Shown here piece by piece: positions 7,791 through 15,769 of a stretch of DNA of 48,666 nt. The position numbers and the translations under genes are program-made. Source of the stretch: Streptomyces sp. GESEQ-4 (lineage in GTDB: Bacteria > Actinomycetota > Actinomycetes > Streptomycetales > Streptomycetaceae). The stretch is taken from assembly GCF_017948455.1 (NCBI RefSeq), contig NZ_JAFFSU010000039.1:1-48666 (forward strand), written 5' to 3'. Below the pieces are notes generated by a model. That model worked only from the letters and a program-made list of their open reading frames with translations, did not search any database and was not told the origin of the DNA. Position 1 is the first letter of the stretch. The number at the start of each line of letters is the position of its first letter.

Positions 7791-7919
7791 TATGGCGCGA
7801 GAGTTGCCGGGCGGCCCTCTGTGCGGGAGAGGACCGCCCGGCTGGTCGGTCTCGCCGTCAGGTGACGAGACCACGCACGCGAAGCTTTGAGGCGGTTCCG
7901 CGGAAACGCCGTGAACTGA

Positions 7920-7980
7920 CACGCCCCGTCTTTCAGGGGCGCGGGGAACTGCGCGACCAGCCACAACGGACCCGCAGACA
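7920..7980 (-). repeat. Intergenic repeat copy 1, downstream of GH48
   Basis: Read on the minus strand it contains CTGCGGGTCCGTTGTGGCTG followed by GTCGCGCAGTTCCCCGCGCC. A second copy lies after the GH6 gene at 13070-13115 on the plus strand; both have the same orientation relative to the gene they follow. The 18-bp core GTCGCGCAGTTCCCCGCG is identical in both. It is a known type of Streptomyces 3'-flanking repeat. Confidence 0.7.
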
Positions 7981-8014
7981 AATCACGGCCAACCCGCGGA
8001 GCGCCCGGCGGGGA

Positions 8015-10930
8015 CTATTCGAGAAGCTCCGCGTACGAGCCCATGGCCAAGGCGATGTCCGCCTGGGCCCAGAACCGGTGATACGTGAACGACGGCGCCG
8101 CGCCACCCGCGAGATACGCCTCGATCTTCGACCAGGCCGGGTCGTCCTCGTAGAACGACCGGATCGAGTCGAACGTCGACGACGAGTTGATCGCGTCACC
8201 GTTCGGCATCGTGCCGCTCCAGCCGGACGGGACGTAGATCGCGTCGTCGAACCGGCTGTAGTCCGCCCGGGTCTCCGGGACGGCGACACCCAGCGCGTCC
8301 TGATGGTTGCTCCACATGCCGTCGAGCAGCGCCTTCGCCGTCGCCGCGGCCTCCGTGTCACCGGAGCGGTCCGCGTAGTACGTCAGGGTCTTGGCGTACG
8401 CGGCGGCCACACCGACATCGTTCGTGTAGTCGGCGACGGTGACATGAAGTCCGTTGTTGGCGCCCGGACTTGACGGGTTCCAGGTGTCGGGCTGGCCCGA
8501 CCACTGAAGTGTCGACGGAATCTGGTACGTGCCGTCGGGATTGACGGTCGTCTCGGACAGTGCCCAGTCGACCCACTTGTCGAGGACCGCCTTGGCGTCC
8601 GCGTCTCCCGTCTGCTGGTAGTACTCGGCCACCCGCTCCATCGACCACGCCTGGAAGCCGAACCACTGGTTGGACGGCGGGTCGTGGTAGACGGGCTGCT
8701 GGTCGTAGTACATGCCGTAGAACGTCGACTTCCCGGCCGGCGGAGTCGCGTACCGGCCAGCCCAGCTGTTGGTCGCGCCGCCCGCGATGCCGCCCTCGGC
8801 CGACTGCAGCCAGCGGTAGAACTCCAGCTGCCGGTCGAGCGACTTGGCCCAGTCCGCCTGGCCCGTCGCCGACTTGGGCTTCAGGTCGGCGTAGGAGCTG
8901 AGCGCGTACGCGGCCAGCGGGTTCTGGTAGCCGCCGTGCGCATGGCTGGAGCCGATACGCCAGGACCAGCCGGCGGACGTGTCGGTCGCGCCGCCCCAGG
9001 CGTAGTACCAGGACATCAGGTACATCGAGGCGTCCTTGCCGGTGCCGGCCGCGCAGGTCGACGGCCCGACACAGTTGCCGACCTTCTTGAAGTACTTGTC
9101 GTACATCGAGTAGCGCAGGTAGTCGCCCATCTTCGCGGCCTTGCCGACGGTCGCGGAGACAGCACTGCCCTTGCCCTGCTCCTCGGCCCACTTGTCGGCC
9201 CAGTACGCGGCCTGCACGGCGCGCGCGTCGGCGTCCGGGGCGTTGGTGAACTTCCACTGTTTGGCGTAGGACGCGTCGCCGGTGAACAGGTCCAAGTACC
9301 CGTTCGGACCGCCGTACTTGAAGGCGTCACAGGTCGGCTGCGGCACCGTCTCCCACACCGACTCCTGCGCACCGCGCTGGAAGGTGTTGATGTACGACGG
9401 ACCGGTGTCCGACGGCCCCGCCTCGCACTTGCCGGGCGAGTTGCCGTAGCCGTAGACGTTGTCGACGTCCTGCAGCCAGTGCATGCCGTACACGTCGTCC
9501 GTGCCGTACGCGCTCTTCAGCTCGGCCGCGATCGGGTCCGAGCCGACGGAGACGGACGAGTCGAGCCGGGCCGGGTACTCGTTCGGAGTGTCCAGCTCGG
9601 GTGCGTACGTCGCCGGCTTCGACGGGTTGTAGAAGGAGCCCGTCGGCTGGTCGGCGTGGGTGGGGATCATGTACTTCTCCATGATCTCCCAGGCGCCGTT
9701 GAACTTCGACCAGTCGCCGGTCACCTTGCCGTACATGGCCTGGAGCCACAGCAGATAGCTGTACGCCTCCGACGTGGTCTCATGGCCGTGGTCCGGCGCC
9801 TCGACGATCAGCGTCTCGACCGAGTGGTACGGGATGCCCTCGGGGGAGAAGTAGCCGTTCGCCGGGTTGGTGATCTTGCCGTAGAGCTCCAGGAAGCGGG
9901 CGTCGTACTGCTTCGTCGCCGCGATCTGCGTGACCGTGACCGCGGCCTTCGCATGACCCGTGGCGGACGACTCGAACGTCGCCGAGCCCGTGCCCGTCGA
10001 GCCCGCCGTGACCGTCACCGACTGTGCGGTGTTCCAGTTCGACGGAGTGAAGGTGAGGGACGCCCCACCGGTCACCGACAGACCCGAGTTGCCGCCCGTC
10101 CGGGCCGTCGTGACGGTCACATTGGCGGACGGCTGCGTCGACAGCTTCACCTGGTACGTGCCCGTCTTGCCCTGCTGGACGGCCAGTTGGTTGGTCGAGG
10201 CCACCACGGCGGGACCCGAGGCGACCGTGATGCCGACCGGTGTGGAGCTCGCGGACGCGCCCAGGCTGTCGTACGCCTTCGCCACCAGCGAATGACTGCC
10301 CACGGTCAAACTTGAGACCGAGAGCGAGTACGGCGCGCTGGTGTCGGTGCCGAGCAGCGTGGTGTCGTCGTAGAACTCGACCTTGCTGATCGTCGCGTCG
10401 TCGGCCGCCGCGGCGGTGGCCGCCAGCGGGACCGCGTCACCCTGCGAGTAGACGGCGCCCGGGGCCGGGCTGGTCAGCACGGTGATCGGCGGCTGGTGTG
10501 CGCCCGTGCAGGGCGTGCCGTTGATCGCGAAGCTGGTCGGCGCGGTGTTGGTGCCGCTGTAGGTGAACTGCGCGCCGGTCGTGGCGGCGGCTCCCGCCGC
10601 GATCGTCGCGTTGTACGAGGCGCTCTGCACGGTGACCGTCCGGCCGGACTGGGACCAGCTGCCGTTCCAGCCGTTGGCCAGCTTCTGGTTGCCCGAGTAC
10701 GCATACGTCAGGGTCCAGCCGCTGATCGGATCCGTGCCGCGGTTGGTGATCGTCAGGTCCGCGGTGAAGCCGGAGCCCCAGTCGTTGGTCTTGTAGTCGA
10801 CGCTGCACTGAAGTGCCGCCGCCTGGGCCGGTGTTGACCCTGTCGACAGCATCGTGAAAGGGAGGGCGAGGGCCGCCACGACGGCGGTCCACAACCGCCG
10901 CGCGGTGCGGCGTCTCCTTCTGGGGGGCAT
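8015..10930 (-). CDS. Secreted reducing-end cellobiohydrolase, GH48 with N-terminal CBM2
   Basis: A 971-residue exported processive cellulase. Arg-rich signal peptide 1-38 (AQAAA cleavage). CBM2 at 40-142 (LQCSVDYKTNDWGSGFTADL, then WTLTYAYSGNQKLANGWNG). An Ig-like domain spans 147-236, and a second beta-sandwich spans 240-335 (NQLAVQQGKTGTYQVKLS). The GH48 catalytic domain spans 340-971. It contains the signature HGHETTSEAYSYLLWLQAMY; Glu388 in TSEA matches the catalytic acid of known GH48 enzymes. Further family blocks are WETVPQPTCDAFKYGG, SWRIGSSHAHGGYQNP and the C-terminal FTYHRFWAQADIALAMGSYA. AAGGAGG precedes the ATG by nine bases. A perfect CebR box lies 48-61 bp upstream. It is divergent from the GH6 gene, its natural synergistic partner from the other chain end. 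Confidence 0.97.
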   Translation of the reverse strand: MPPRRRRRTARRLWTAVVAALALPFTMLSTGSTPAQAAALQCSVDYKTNDWGSGFTADLTITNRGTDPISGWTLTYAYSGNQKLANGWNGSWSQSGRTVTVQSASYNATIAAGAAATTGAQFTYSGTNTAPTSFAINGTPCTGAHQPPITVLTSPAPGAVYSQGDAVPLAATAAAADDATISKVEFYDDTTLLGTDTSAPYSLSVSSLTVGSHSLVAKAYDSLGASASSTPVGITVASGPAVVASTNQLAVQQGKTGTYQVKLSTQPSANVTVTTARTGGNSGLSVTGGASLTFTPSNWNTAQSVTVTAGSTGTGSATFESSATGHAKAAVTVTQIAATKQYDARFLELYGKITNPANGYFSPEGIPYHSVETLIVEAPDHGHETTSEAYSYLLWLQAMYGKVTGDWSKFNGAWEIMEKYMIPTHADQPTGSFYNPSKPATYAPELDTPNEYPARLDSSVSVGSDPIAAELKSAYGTDDVYGMHWLQDVDNVYGYGNSPGKCEAGPSDTGPSYINTFQRGAQESVWETVPQPTCDAFKYGGPNGYLDLFTGDASYAKQWKFTNAPDADARAVQAAYWADKWAEEQGKGSAVSATVGKAAKMGDYLRYSMYDKYFKKVGNCVGPSTCAAGTGKDASMYLMSWYYAWGGATDTSAGWSWRIGSSHAHGGYQNPLAAYALSSYADLKPKSATGQADWAKSLDRQLEFYRWLQSAEGGIAGGATNSWAGRYATPPAGKSTFYGMYYDQQPVYHDPPSNQWFGFQAWSMERVAEYYQQTGDADAKAVLDKWVDWALSETTVNPDGTYQIPSTLQWSGQPDTWNPSSPGANNGLHVTVADYTNDVGVAAAYAKTLTYYADRSGDTEAAATAKALLDGMWSNHQDALGVAVPETRADYSRFDDAIYVPSGWSGTMPNGDAINSSSTFDSIRSFYEDDPAWSKIEAYLAGGAAPSFTYHRFWAQADIALAMGSYAELLE

Positions 10931-10977
10931 GTGCTGGTTCCTCCTTGCGGCTCGGGAGAAGTCAAGGCTTGAACCAG

Positions 10978-10991
10978 TGGGAGCGCTCCCA
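10978..10991. promoter_or_regulatory. CebR-type operator, perfect palindrome
   Basis: TGGGAGCGCTCCCA, exactly the 14-bp palindrome bound by CebR, the LacI-family cellobiose/cellotriose-responsive repressor of Streptomyces cellulase genes. It lies 48 bp upstream of the GH48 start. The cebR gene itself is not in this window. Confidence 0.88.
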
Positions 10992-11121
10992 TAGTGGAGA
11001 TGGGCGTCAAAGGGGTCAAGGTGCTTGAAGAGTCGAAAAGATTCGATGGATTCCGTTGAGGAAAAGTCAAGCGCATCCCCTGTCCTTTACCGACACTTGG
11101 CGCTACCTTCCTTCGCACCAG

Positions 11122-11135
11122 TGGGAGCGACTCCA
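11122..11135. promoter_or_regulatory. Degenerate CebR-type site upstream of GH6
   Basis: TGGGAGCGACTCCA: the left half-site is intact, the right half is altered at three positions against the palindrome. The same flank (CCAG before TGGGAGCG) occurs at the perfect site at 10978, which supports common origin. It lies about 207 bp before the GH6 start. Confidence 0.55.
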
Positions 11136-11341
11136 TCAGTCGGCGCGTCCGTCCCGACGCGCCCGAACTGCAAGGACTCGCTCATGCGACACCCTCCGCG
11201 TTCAGGACTTTTACTCGGCTACGAGGTCGCCGGTGCGCGGAACCTGGACCTCGAACAGGCGGAACCGCAGTTCACGTGAGCCCTTGCGCGCCCTCGACGG
11301 ACAACACCCCCATTCTCCGACCGAGAGGGAAACCCGCACTC

Positions 11342-13051
11342 ATGAGTCGTACCAGAACAGCGATGCTCGCCGCCCTGGCGCTGGTCGCCGGGGCCTCAGG
11401 GACGGCATTGGCCGTCGACACCGGCTCAGTGGAGACGGCGGCCGTCCCCTGCACCGTCGACTACAAGGTGCAGAACCAGTGGGACACCGGCTTCACCACC
11501 GCCGTGACGGTCACCAACAACGGCGCCGCCAAGTCCACTTGGGCGGTCAAGTGGTCGTACGCCGGAAACCAGAAGATCACCAACGGCTGGAACGCGAAGT
11601 TCAGTCAGAGCGGGGCCGCCGTCACCGCAGCCAACGAGTCCTACAACGGGACGCTGGCGGCCGGCGGTTCGATCAGCTTCGGCTTCAACGCCTCGTACAG
11701 CGGCAGCAACGCGCTGCCGACGGCCTTCACCCTCGACGGCGTGACCTGCAACGTCGACGGCGGTGGCGGCCCCACGGATCCGCCGGACCCGACGGGACCG
11801 AAGGTCGACAACCCGTACGCGGGCGCCAAGGTGTATGTGAACCCGGAGTGGTCGGCGAACGCCGCCGCCGAGCCGGGCGGCAGCCGGATCTCCAACCAGC
11901 CGACCGGTGTGTGGCTCGACCGGATCGCCGCCATCAACGGAGCGGGCGGCAAGATGGGGCTGCGCGCCCACCTCGACGAGGCCCTGACGCAGAAGGGGAG
12001 CGGCGAGCTCGTCGTCCAGCTGGTGATCTACAACCTGCCCGGACGGGACTGCGCGGCCCTCGCCTCCAACGGTGAGCTCGGCCCGACGGAGATCGACCGG
12101 TACAAGACGGAGTACATCGACCCGATCGCCGCGATCCTCGCCGACCCGAAGTACGCCGATCTGCGGATCGTCACCACCGTCGAGATCGACTCGCTGCCCA
12201 ACCTCGTCACCAACACCGGAAGCCGCCCGACGGCCACCCCGGAGTGCGATGTGATGAAGGCCAACGGCAACTACGTCAAGGGCGTCGGCTACGCGCTCAA
12301 CAAGCTCGGTGACGCGCCCAACGTCTACAACTACGTGGATGCCGGGCACCACGGCTGGATCGGCTGGGACGACAACTTCGCGCCGTCCGCCCAGCTCTTC
12401 AAGGAGGCGGCGTCGGCCGAGGGCGCCACGGTCAACGACGTCCACGGCTTCATCACCAACACGGCCAACTACAGCGCCCTGAAGGAGGACAACTTCACCA
12501 TCAACGACAACGTGGCCGGCAAGTCCGTCCGCGAGTCGAAGTGGGTCGACTGGAACCGGTACGTCGACGAGCTGTCCTTCGCCCAGGCCTTCCGCACGCA
12601 GCTGGTCTCGGTCGGCTTCAACTCGGGTATCGGCATGCTGATCGACACGTCGCGCAACGGCTGGGGCGGTACGGCACGGCCCGCCGGTCCCGGTCCGCAG
12701 ACCAGCGTGGACGCGTATGTCGACGGCGGCCGTTACGACCGTCGCTTGAACCCGGGCAACTGGTGCAACCAGTCGGGCGCGGGTCTTGGCGAGCGTCCGC
12801 AGGCCGCGCCGGCCTCCGGTATCGACGCGTATGTGTGGATGAAGCCGCCGGGTGAGTCCGACGGTTCGAGCAAGTTCATCGAGAACCCTGAGGGCAAGGG
12901 GTTCGACCGGATGTGCGATCCGACGTATGAGGGCAATCCTCGGAACAACTACAACATGTCGGGGGCGTTGGCGGATGCGCCGATTTCGGGGCACTGGTTC
13001 TCTGCGCAGTTCCAACAGCTGATGCAGAACGCCTACCCGCCGTTGTCGTAG
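11342..13051 (+). CDS. Secreted non-reducing-end cellobiohydrolase, GH6 with N-terminal CBM2
   Basis: A 569-residue exported exocellulase. Signal peptide about 1-24 or a few residues longer (MSRTRTAMLAALALVAGASG). CBM2 at 36-137 (VPCTVDYKVQNQWDTGFTTA, then WSYAGNQKITNGWNA). A short Gly/Pro linker (DGGGGPTDPPDPTGP) leads to the GH6 domain at 155-569. GH6 signatures are YNLPGRDCAALASNGELGP and VTTVEIDSLPNLVTNTG; Asp283 in EIDSLPNLV is the catalytic acid by analogy with Cel6B/Cel6A. The long active-site-covering loops (RNGWGGTARPAGPG, the WCNQSGAGLGERP stretch) mark an exo-acting rather than endo-acting enzyme. I chose the ATG at 11342 because it starts the signal peptide; an in-frame upstream start is unlikely. 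It is divergent from GH48. Confidence 0.96.
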   Translation: MSRTRTAMLAALALVAGASGTALAVDTGSVETAAVPCTVDYKVQNQWDTGFTTAVTVTNNGAAKSTWAVKWSYAGNQKITNGWNAKFSQSGAAVTAANESYNGTLAAGGSISFGFNASYSGSNALPTAFTLDGVTCNVDGGGGPTDPPDPTGPKVDNPYAGAKVYVNPEWSANAAAEPGGSRISNQPTGVWLDRIAAINGAGGKMGLRAHLDEALTQKGSGELVVQLVIYNLPGRDCAALASNGELGPTEIDRYKTEYIDPIAAILADPKYADLRIVTTVEIDSLPNLVTNTGSRPTATPECDVMKANGNYVKGVGYALNKLGDAPNVYNYVDAGHHGWIGWDDNFAPSAQLFKEAASAEGATVNDVHGFITNTANYSALKEDNFTINDNVAGKSVRESKWVDWNRYVDELSFAQAFRTQLVSVGFNSGIGMLIDTSRNGWGGTARPAGPGPQTSVDAYVDGGRYDRRLNPGNWCNQSGAGLGERPQAAPASGIDAYVWMKPPGESDGSSKFIENPEGKGFDRMCDPTYEGNPRNNYNMSGALADAPISGHWFSAQFQQLMQNAYPPLS

Positions 13052-13069
13052 TGCTTTGACTGCGGCTGC

Positions 13070-13116
13070 GGGTTGTTCGTGGCTTGTCGCGCAGTTCCCC
13101 GCGCCCCTTTAGGGCG
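13070..13116 (+). repeat. Intergenic repeat copy 2, downstream of GH6
   Basis: Contains TGCGGGTTGTTCGTGGCTTG followed by TCGCGCAGTTCCCCGCGCCC. It matches the minus-strand copy at 7920-7980 over nearly 50 bp, most strongly in GTCGCGCAGTTCCCCGCGCC. It fills the short gap between the convergent GH6 and PhyH genes and may help end transcription. Confidence 0.7.
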
Positions 13117-13136
13117 TTGCAGTCCGCCGGGGTTGG

Positions 13137-13907
13137 TCAGATCTCTTGGGCCAGGCCCCGGCGGATTGCGAACTCCACTGCTGAGTAGTCGGCGTCTGGG
13201 CGCTCCAGTTCGATGGGCTTTGCCGGGAGGAGGTTTGGCTGGGCCATGAAGCGGGGGTGGGTGCCGTGGTGGGGCTGGGCGGCGTGGACGAGGAAGGGGT
13301 GGCACAGGTAGACGTCGCCGGGGCGGCCGGTGGCGTGGGCGAGGGGGCGGTGTGCGGAGGCTTCGGCGACCTTGGGGCCGAGCTCCAGGTAGGAGGCGCC
13401 CGTTTCGCCGTACGGCGCCAGGACCGGTGGTACGTCGAGATGTGAGCCGACCCGGATGCGGGTCGGGGCGTTGTCCTCGGTGACCTCGCTGAACAGGAAC
13501 AGCATCAGCAGGGCGCGGTCCTTCGAGCGCAGGTTCGTGTGGGGGTGCTCGGCGCCCTCGGGGACGTAGCTGCCCTCGATGTGCCAGCCCGCGTCGTCCG
13601 GTTCCTCCTCGTGCGGGAACCGCAGCGGGAAGGTGCCCAGCGAGTAGCGGGACTGCCAGCGGTCCTCACCCACCAGCAGGTCGAGGGCCTCGTGCAGGGC
13701 GGGGGAGTTGGCGGCGGCCGCGAAGGGGCCCTGCGCCATGTCGTAGACCCAGTGCACCGGGTCCTTCCAGGTGCCCGGATCCTCCGGGTCGTACCCGGTC
13801 TCCCGCCACAGCAGCCGCGCGCAGTGCTCGGCGACGCGCGGCGGGAAGGCGCCCTCGATCTTCACGAACCCGTCTTCGAGGAACCGCTCCACCATCACGT
13901 CGTCCAT
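13137..13907 (-). CDS. Phytanoyl-CoA dioxygenase (PhyH) family protein
   Basis: A 256-residue Fe(II)/2-oxoglutarate oxygenase-like protein. N-terminal MDDVMVERFLEDGFVKIEGA is the typical PhyH start. The iron ligands would be the HIE of AGWHIEGSY (His-x-Asp/Glu motif; Glu here instead of the usual Asp) and the His of CHPFLVHAAQPHHG; the Arg of HPRFMAQPNL would bind 2-oxoglutarate. The substrate is unknown; members hydroxylate lipids or natural products. The start at 13907 was preferred over a longer upstream frame because homology begins there. It faces the GH6 gene convergently and is divergent from the His-rich methyltransferase, with 139 bp between. Confidence 0.85.
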   Translation of the reverse strand: MDDVMVERFLEDGFVKIEGAFPPRVAEHCARLLWRETGYDPEDPGTWKDPVHWVYDMAQGPFAAAANSPALHEALDLLVGEDRWQSRYSLGTFPLRFPHEEEPDDAGWHIEGSYVPEGAEHPHTNLRSKDRALLMLFLFSEVTEDNAPTRIRVGSHLDVPPVLAPYGETGASYLELGPKVAEASAHRPLAHATGRPGDVYLCHPFLVHAAQPHHGTHPRFMAQPNLLPAKPIELERPDADYSAVEFAIRRGLAQEI

Positions 13908-14046
13908 GGGGCCATCCTGGGCGACCGGCGGCAGGCGGCGCATCCGATTTTCGGCGCCGTGTTTTTTTGCTGTGGCGGCAACTCCGATTGCCTGTTCGCG
14001 GTGCGTCGGCGCACGCTGGCCGTACCTGGACGAGAGGCTGACCACC

Positions 14047-14946
14047 ATGGCGCACGACCACCAGCACCAGCACCGGCACGACCACCATCACCACCACGAG
14101 CACACCGACATCGACTGGGCGGAGATGGCCCCGCTGCTGGAGGAGCAGGCGGAGCTGTACACGCCCCTGCACGAGCGCGCGCTCGCCTGGCTCGGCAAGA
14201 AACAGACCGAGCCGGGGCTGATCGTCGACGCGGGCAGCGGACCCGGCGTCGTCTCCTGTCTGCTCGCCGACGCCTTCCCCGGCGCCCGGGTCGTCGCCGT
14301 CGACGGCTCCGAGCCGCTGCTGGAGCGGGCCCGCGCGCGGGCGGAGCGGCTCGGCGTCGCGGACCGCTTCGGCACGCTCGCCGGTGAACTGCCGGACATC
14401 ATGGCCGACTTGGAGTACCCGGCCGATCTGATCTGGGCCAGCCACAGCCTGCACCACCTCGGCGACCAGCGCGCGGCGATCGCGGCCTACGGCGAGCGGC
14501 TGACGTTCGGCGGCACGCTCGCGCTGGTGGAGGGCGGCCTGCCCACCCGCTTCCTGCCGCGCGACATCGGGATCGGGCGCCCGGGCCTGCAGGCGCGTCT
14601 CGACGCCGTCCAGGAGGAGTGGTTCACGCAGATGCGGGCGGCGCTGCCGGGCAGTGTGGCCGTGGCCGAGGACTGGCCGGCCCTGATGACCGCCGCCGGC
14701 CTGAAGCCCACCGGCACCCGCAGCTTCCTGCTCGACCTGCCCGCCCCGGCCCCCGACCGGGCGCGCACCGTCGCCGCCGCCACCCTCTCCCGCTACCGCG
14801 AGACCCTCGGCGACAGCCTCGACGCCACCGACCGCGCCACCCTCGACCGCCTCATCGACCCCGACGACAAGGCGAGCGTCCACCACCGCCCGGACCTGTT
14901 CATCCTGTCGGCCCGCACGGTCCACACGGCGGTCCGGACCGGCTGA
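14047..14946 (+). CDS. SAM-dependent methyltransferase with histidine-rich N-terminus
   Basis: A 299-residue methyltransferase. Residues 3-19 are almost only His with Asp, Gln, Arg and Glu (HDHQHQHRHDHHHHHEH), a strong potential metal-binding tail. The catalytic domain follows: motif I GLIVDAGSGPGVVSCLLADA, acidic motif VVAVDGSEPLLERA, and the SAM-domain block ADLIWASHSLHHLGDQ. The C-terminal third (FLLDLPAPAPDRARTVAAAT) resembles trans-aconitate or ubiquinone-type methyltransferase tails. The substrate is unknown. GAGAGGCTG precedes the ATG. It stands alone, divergent from the PhyH gene. Confidence 0.88.
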   Translation: MAHDHQHQHRHDHHHHHEHTDIDWAEMAPLLEEQAELYTPLHERALAWLGKKQTEPGLIVDAGSGPGVVSCLLADAFPGARVVAVDGSEPLLERARARAERLGVADRFGTLAGELPDIMADLEYPADLIWASHSLHHLGDQRAAIAAYGERLTFGGTLALVEGGLPTRFLPRDIGIGRPGLQARLDAVQEEWFTQMRAALPGSVAVAEDWPALMTAAGLKPTGTRSFLLDLPAPAPDRARTVAAATLSRYRETLGDSLDATDRATLDRLIDPDDKASVHHRPDLFILSARTVHTAVRTG

Positions 14947-14972
14947 GGCGGGGCTGGGCAGTCGTCGGCGGC

Positions 14973-15005
14973 ACTTGACTTCAAGAGCACTCCAAGTGAT
15001 GGACT
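14973..15005 (+). promoter_or_regulatory. MerR-type promoter/operator upstream of the SDR gene
   Basis: ACTTG at 14973-14977 and CAAGT at 14993-14997 form the outer arms of a dyad lying between a TTGACT -35 box (14975-14980) and a TGGACT -10-like box (15000-15005). The spacer is 19 bp, the overlong spacing used by MerR-family activators that untwist the promoter. No MerR-family gene is in the window, so the regulator is encoded elsewhere. Confidence 0.55.
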
Positions 15006-15038
15006 CCCCGCTGTTCACCTACGAACAGGGGGAAGACC

Positions 15039-15740
15039 ATGACCGACTCTCCGGTCGCGCTCATCACCGGCGGTGGCAGTGGCATCGGTGCCGCAGTGGC
15101 CCGGCAGTTGCTCGGCGCAGGGCAGCGGGTGGCTGTCACCGGTCGCGGTGAGGCACGTCTGCGGGGCTTCGCCGAGGAACTCGGCGATCCTGAGGGGCTG
15201 TTGACGATCAGTGGGAACGCGGGCGAGTACGACGAGGTCCGTGCGGCCGTCGAGGCCACGATCAAGGAGTTCGGGCGGCTCGATACCGTCGTCGCCAACG
15301 CCGGTGTCGCCACGCACGATTCGGTCGCCGAGGGCGATCCCGCCGGGTGGACGGAGATGGTGCTGACCAATGTGCTCGGCCCCGCGCTGCTCATCCGCGC
15401 GTCCATCGACGCGCTGAAGGAGACACGGGGCCGGATCGTCCTGGTCGGGAGTGTCGCCGGGTTCGTGCCCACGCCGGGCAATATCTACGGGGCGACGAAG
15501 TGGGCGGTGACCGGGCTCGCGGAGAACACCCGGCGGCAGGTCACCGAGTGGGGCGTCGGCGTGACCCTGATCGCGCCCGGCCGGGTGGAGACGCCGTTCT
15601 GGGACAGCTACGGCAGTCTGCCGCCCGGCCATCTCCTCACCGCCGACCAGATCGCCGACTCGGTGGTGTGGGCGATCCGCCAGCCGGAGGGAGTCGACAT
15701 CAACACGGTCGTCGTACGGCCGATCGGGCAGCCCAACTGA
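15039..15740 (+). CDS. Short-chain dehydrogenase/reductase
   Basis: A 233-residue classical SDR. The cofactor motif is TGGGSGIG (residues 10-17), NAG is at 87-89, and the catalytic residues are Asn111, Ser138, Tyr150 and Lys154 (GSVAGFVPTPGNIYGATKWA). An Arg at the end of beta2 (VTGRGEAR) favours NADP(H). The substrate is unknown. GGGGGAAG precedes the ATG. The promoter looks MerR-controlled, which in actinomycetes often means a response to reactive aldehydes, quinones or oxidants. It is convergent with the aldo/keto reductase and they share a palindromic terminator. Confidence 0.92.
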   Translation: MTDSPVALITGGGSGIGAAVARQLLGAGQRVAVTGRGEARLRGFAEELGDPEGLLTISGNAGEYDEVRAAVEATIKEFGRLDTVVANAGVATHDSVAEGDPAGWTEMVLTNVLGPALLIRASIDALKETRGRIVLVGSVAGFVPTPGNIYGATKWAVTGLAENTRRQVTEWGVGVTLIAPGRVETPFWDSYGSLPPGHLLTADQIADSVVWAIRQPEGVDINTVVVRPIGQPN

Positions 15741-15763
15741 CGTAGGCGGGCCGCCCCGATCGG
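15720..15763. terminator. Bidirectional terminator between SDR and aldo/keto reductase
   Basis: Perfect 9-bp arms CCGATCGGG (15720-15728) and CCCGATCGG (15755-15763) flank 26 bp. The left arm lies within the last codons of the SDR gene. No T-tract is seen on either side, normal for Streptomyces. The position between two converging genes supports a shared terminator. Confidence 0.65.
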
Positions 15764-15769
15764 TGCTGC

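Larger units (their letters stand above)
10931..11341. promoter_or_regulatory. 411-bp divergent promoter region between GH48 and GH6
   Basis: This gap holds no credible gene. It contains a perfect CebR-type palindrome nearer GH48 and a degraded copy nearer GH6, both described separately. An AT-richer centre (11020-11070, GAGTCGAAAAGATTCGATGG) is a likely place for the promoters; GTCGAAAAGATTCGA is itself close to a dyad. I cannot fix the start sites from sequence alone. Confidence 0.6.

Noticed and set aside
11025..11279. 84-codon frame in the GH48-GH6 gap
   Set aside because: No ribosome binding site, contains the operator half-site, and no family match; promoter DNA is a better explanation.
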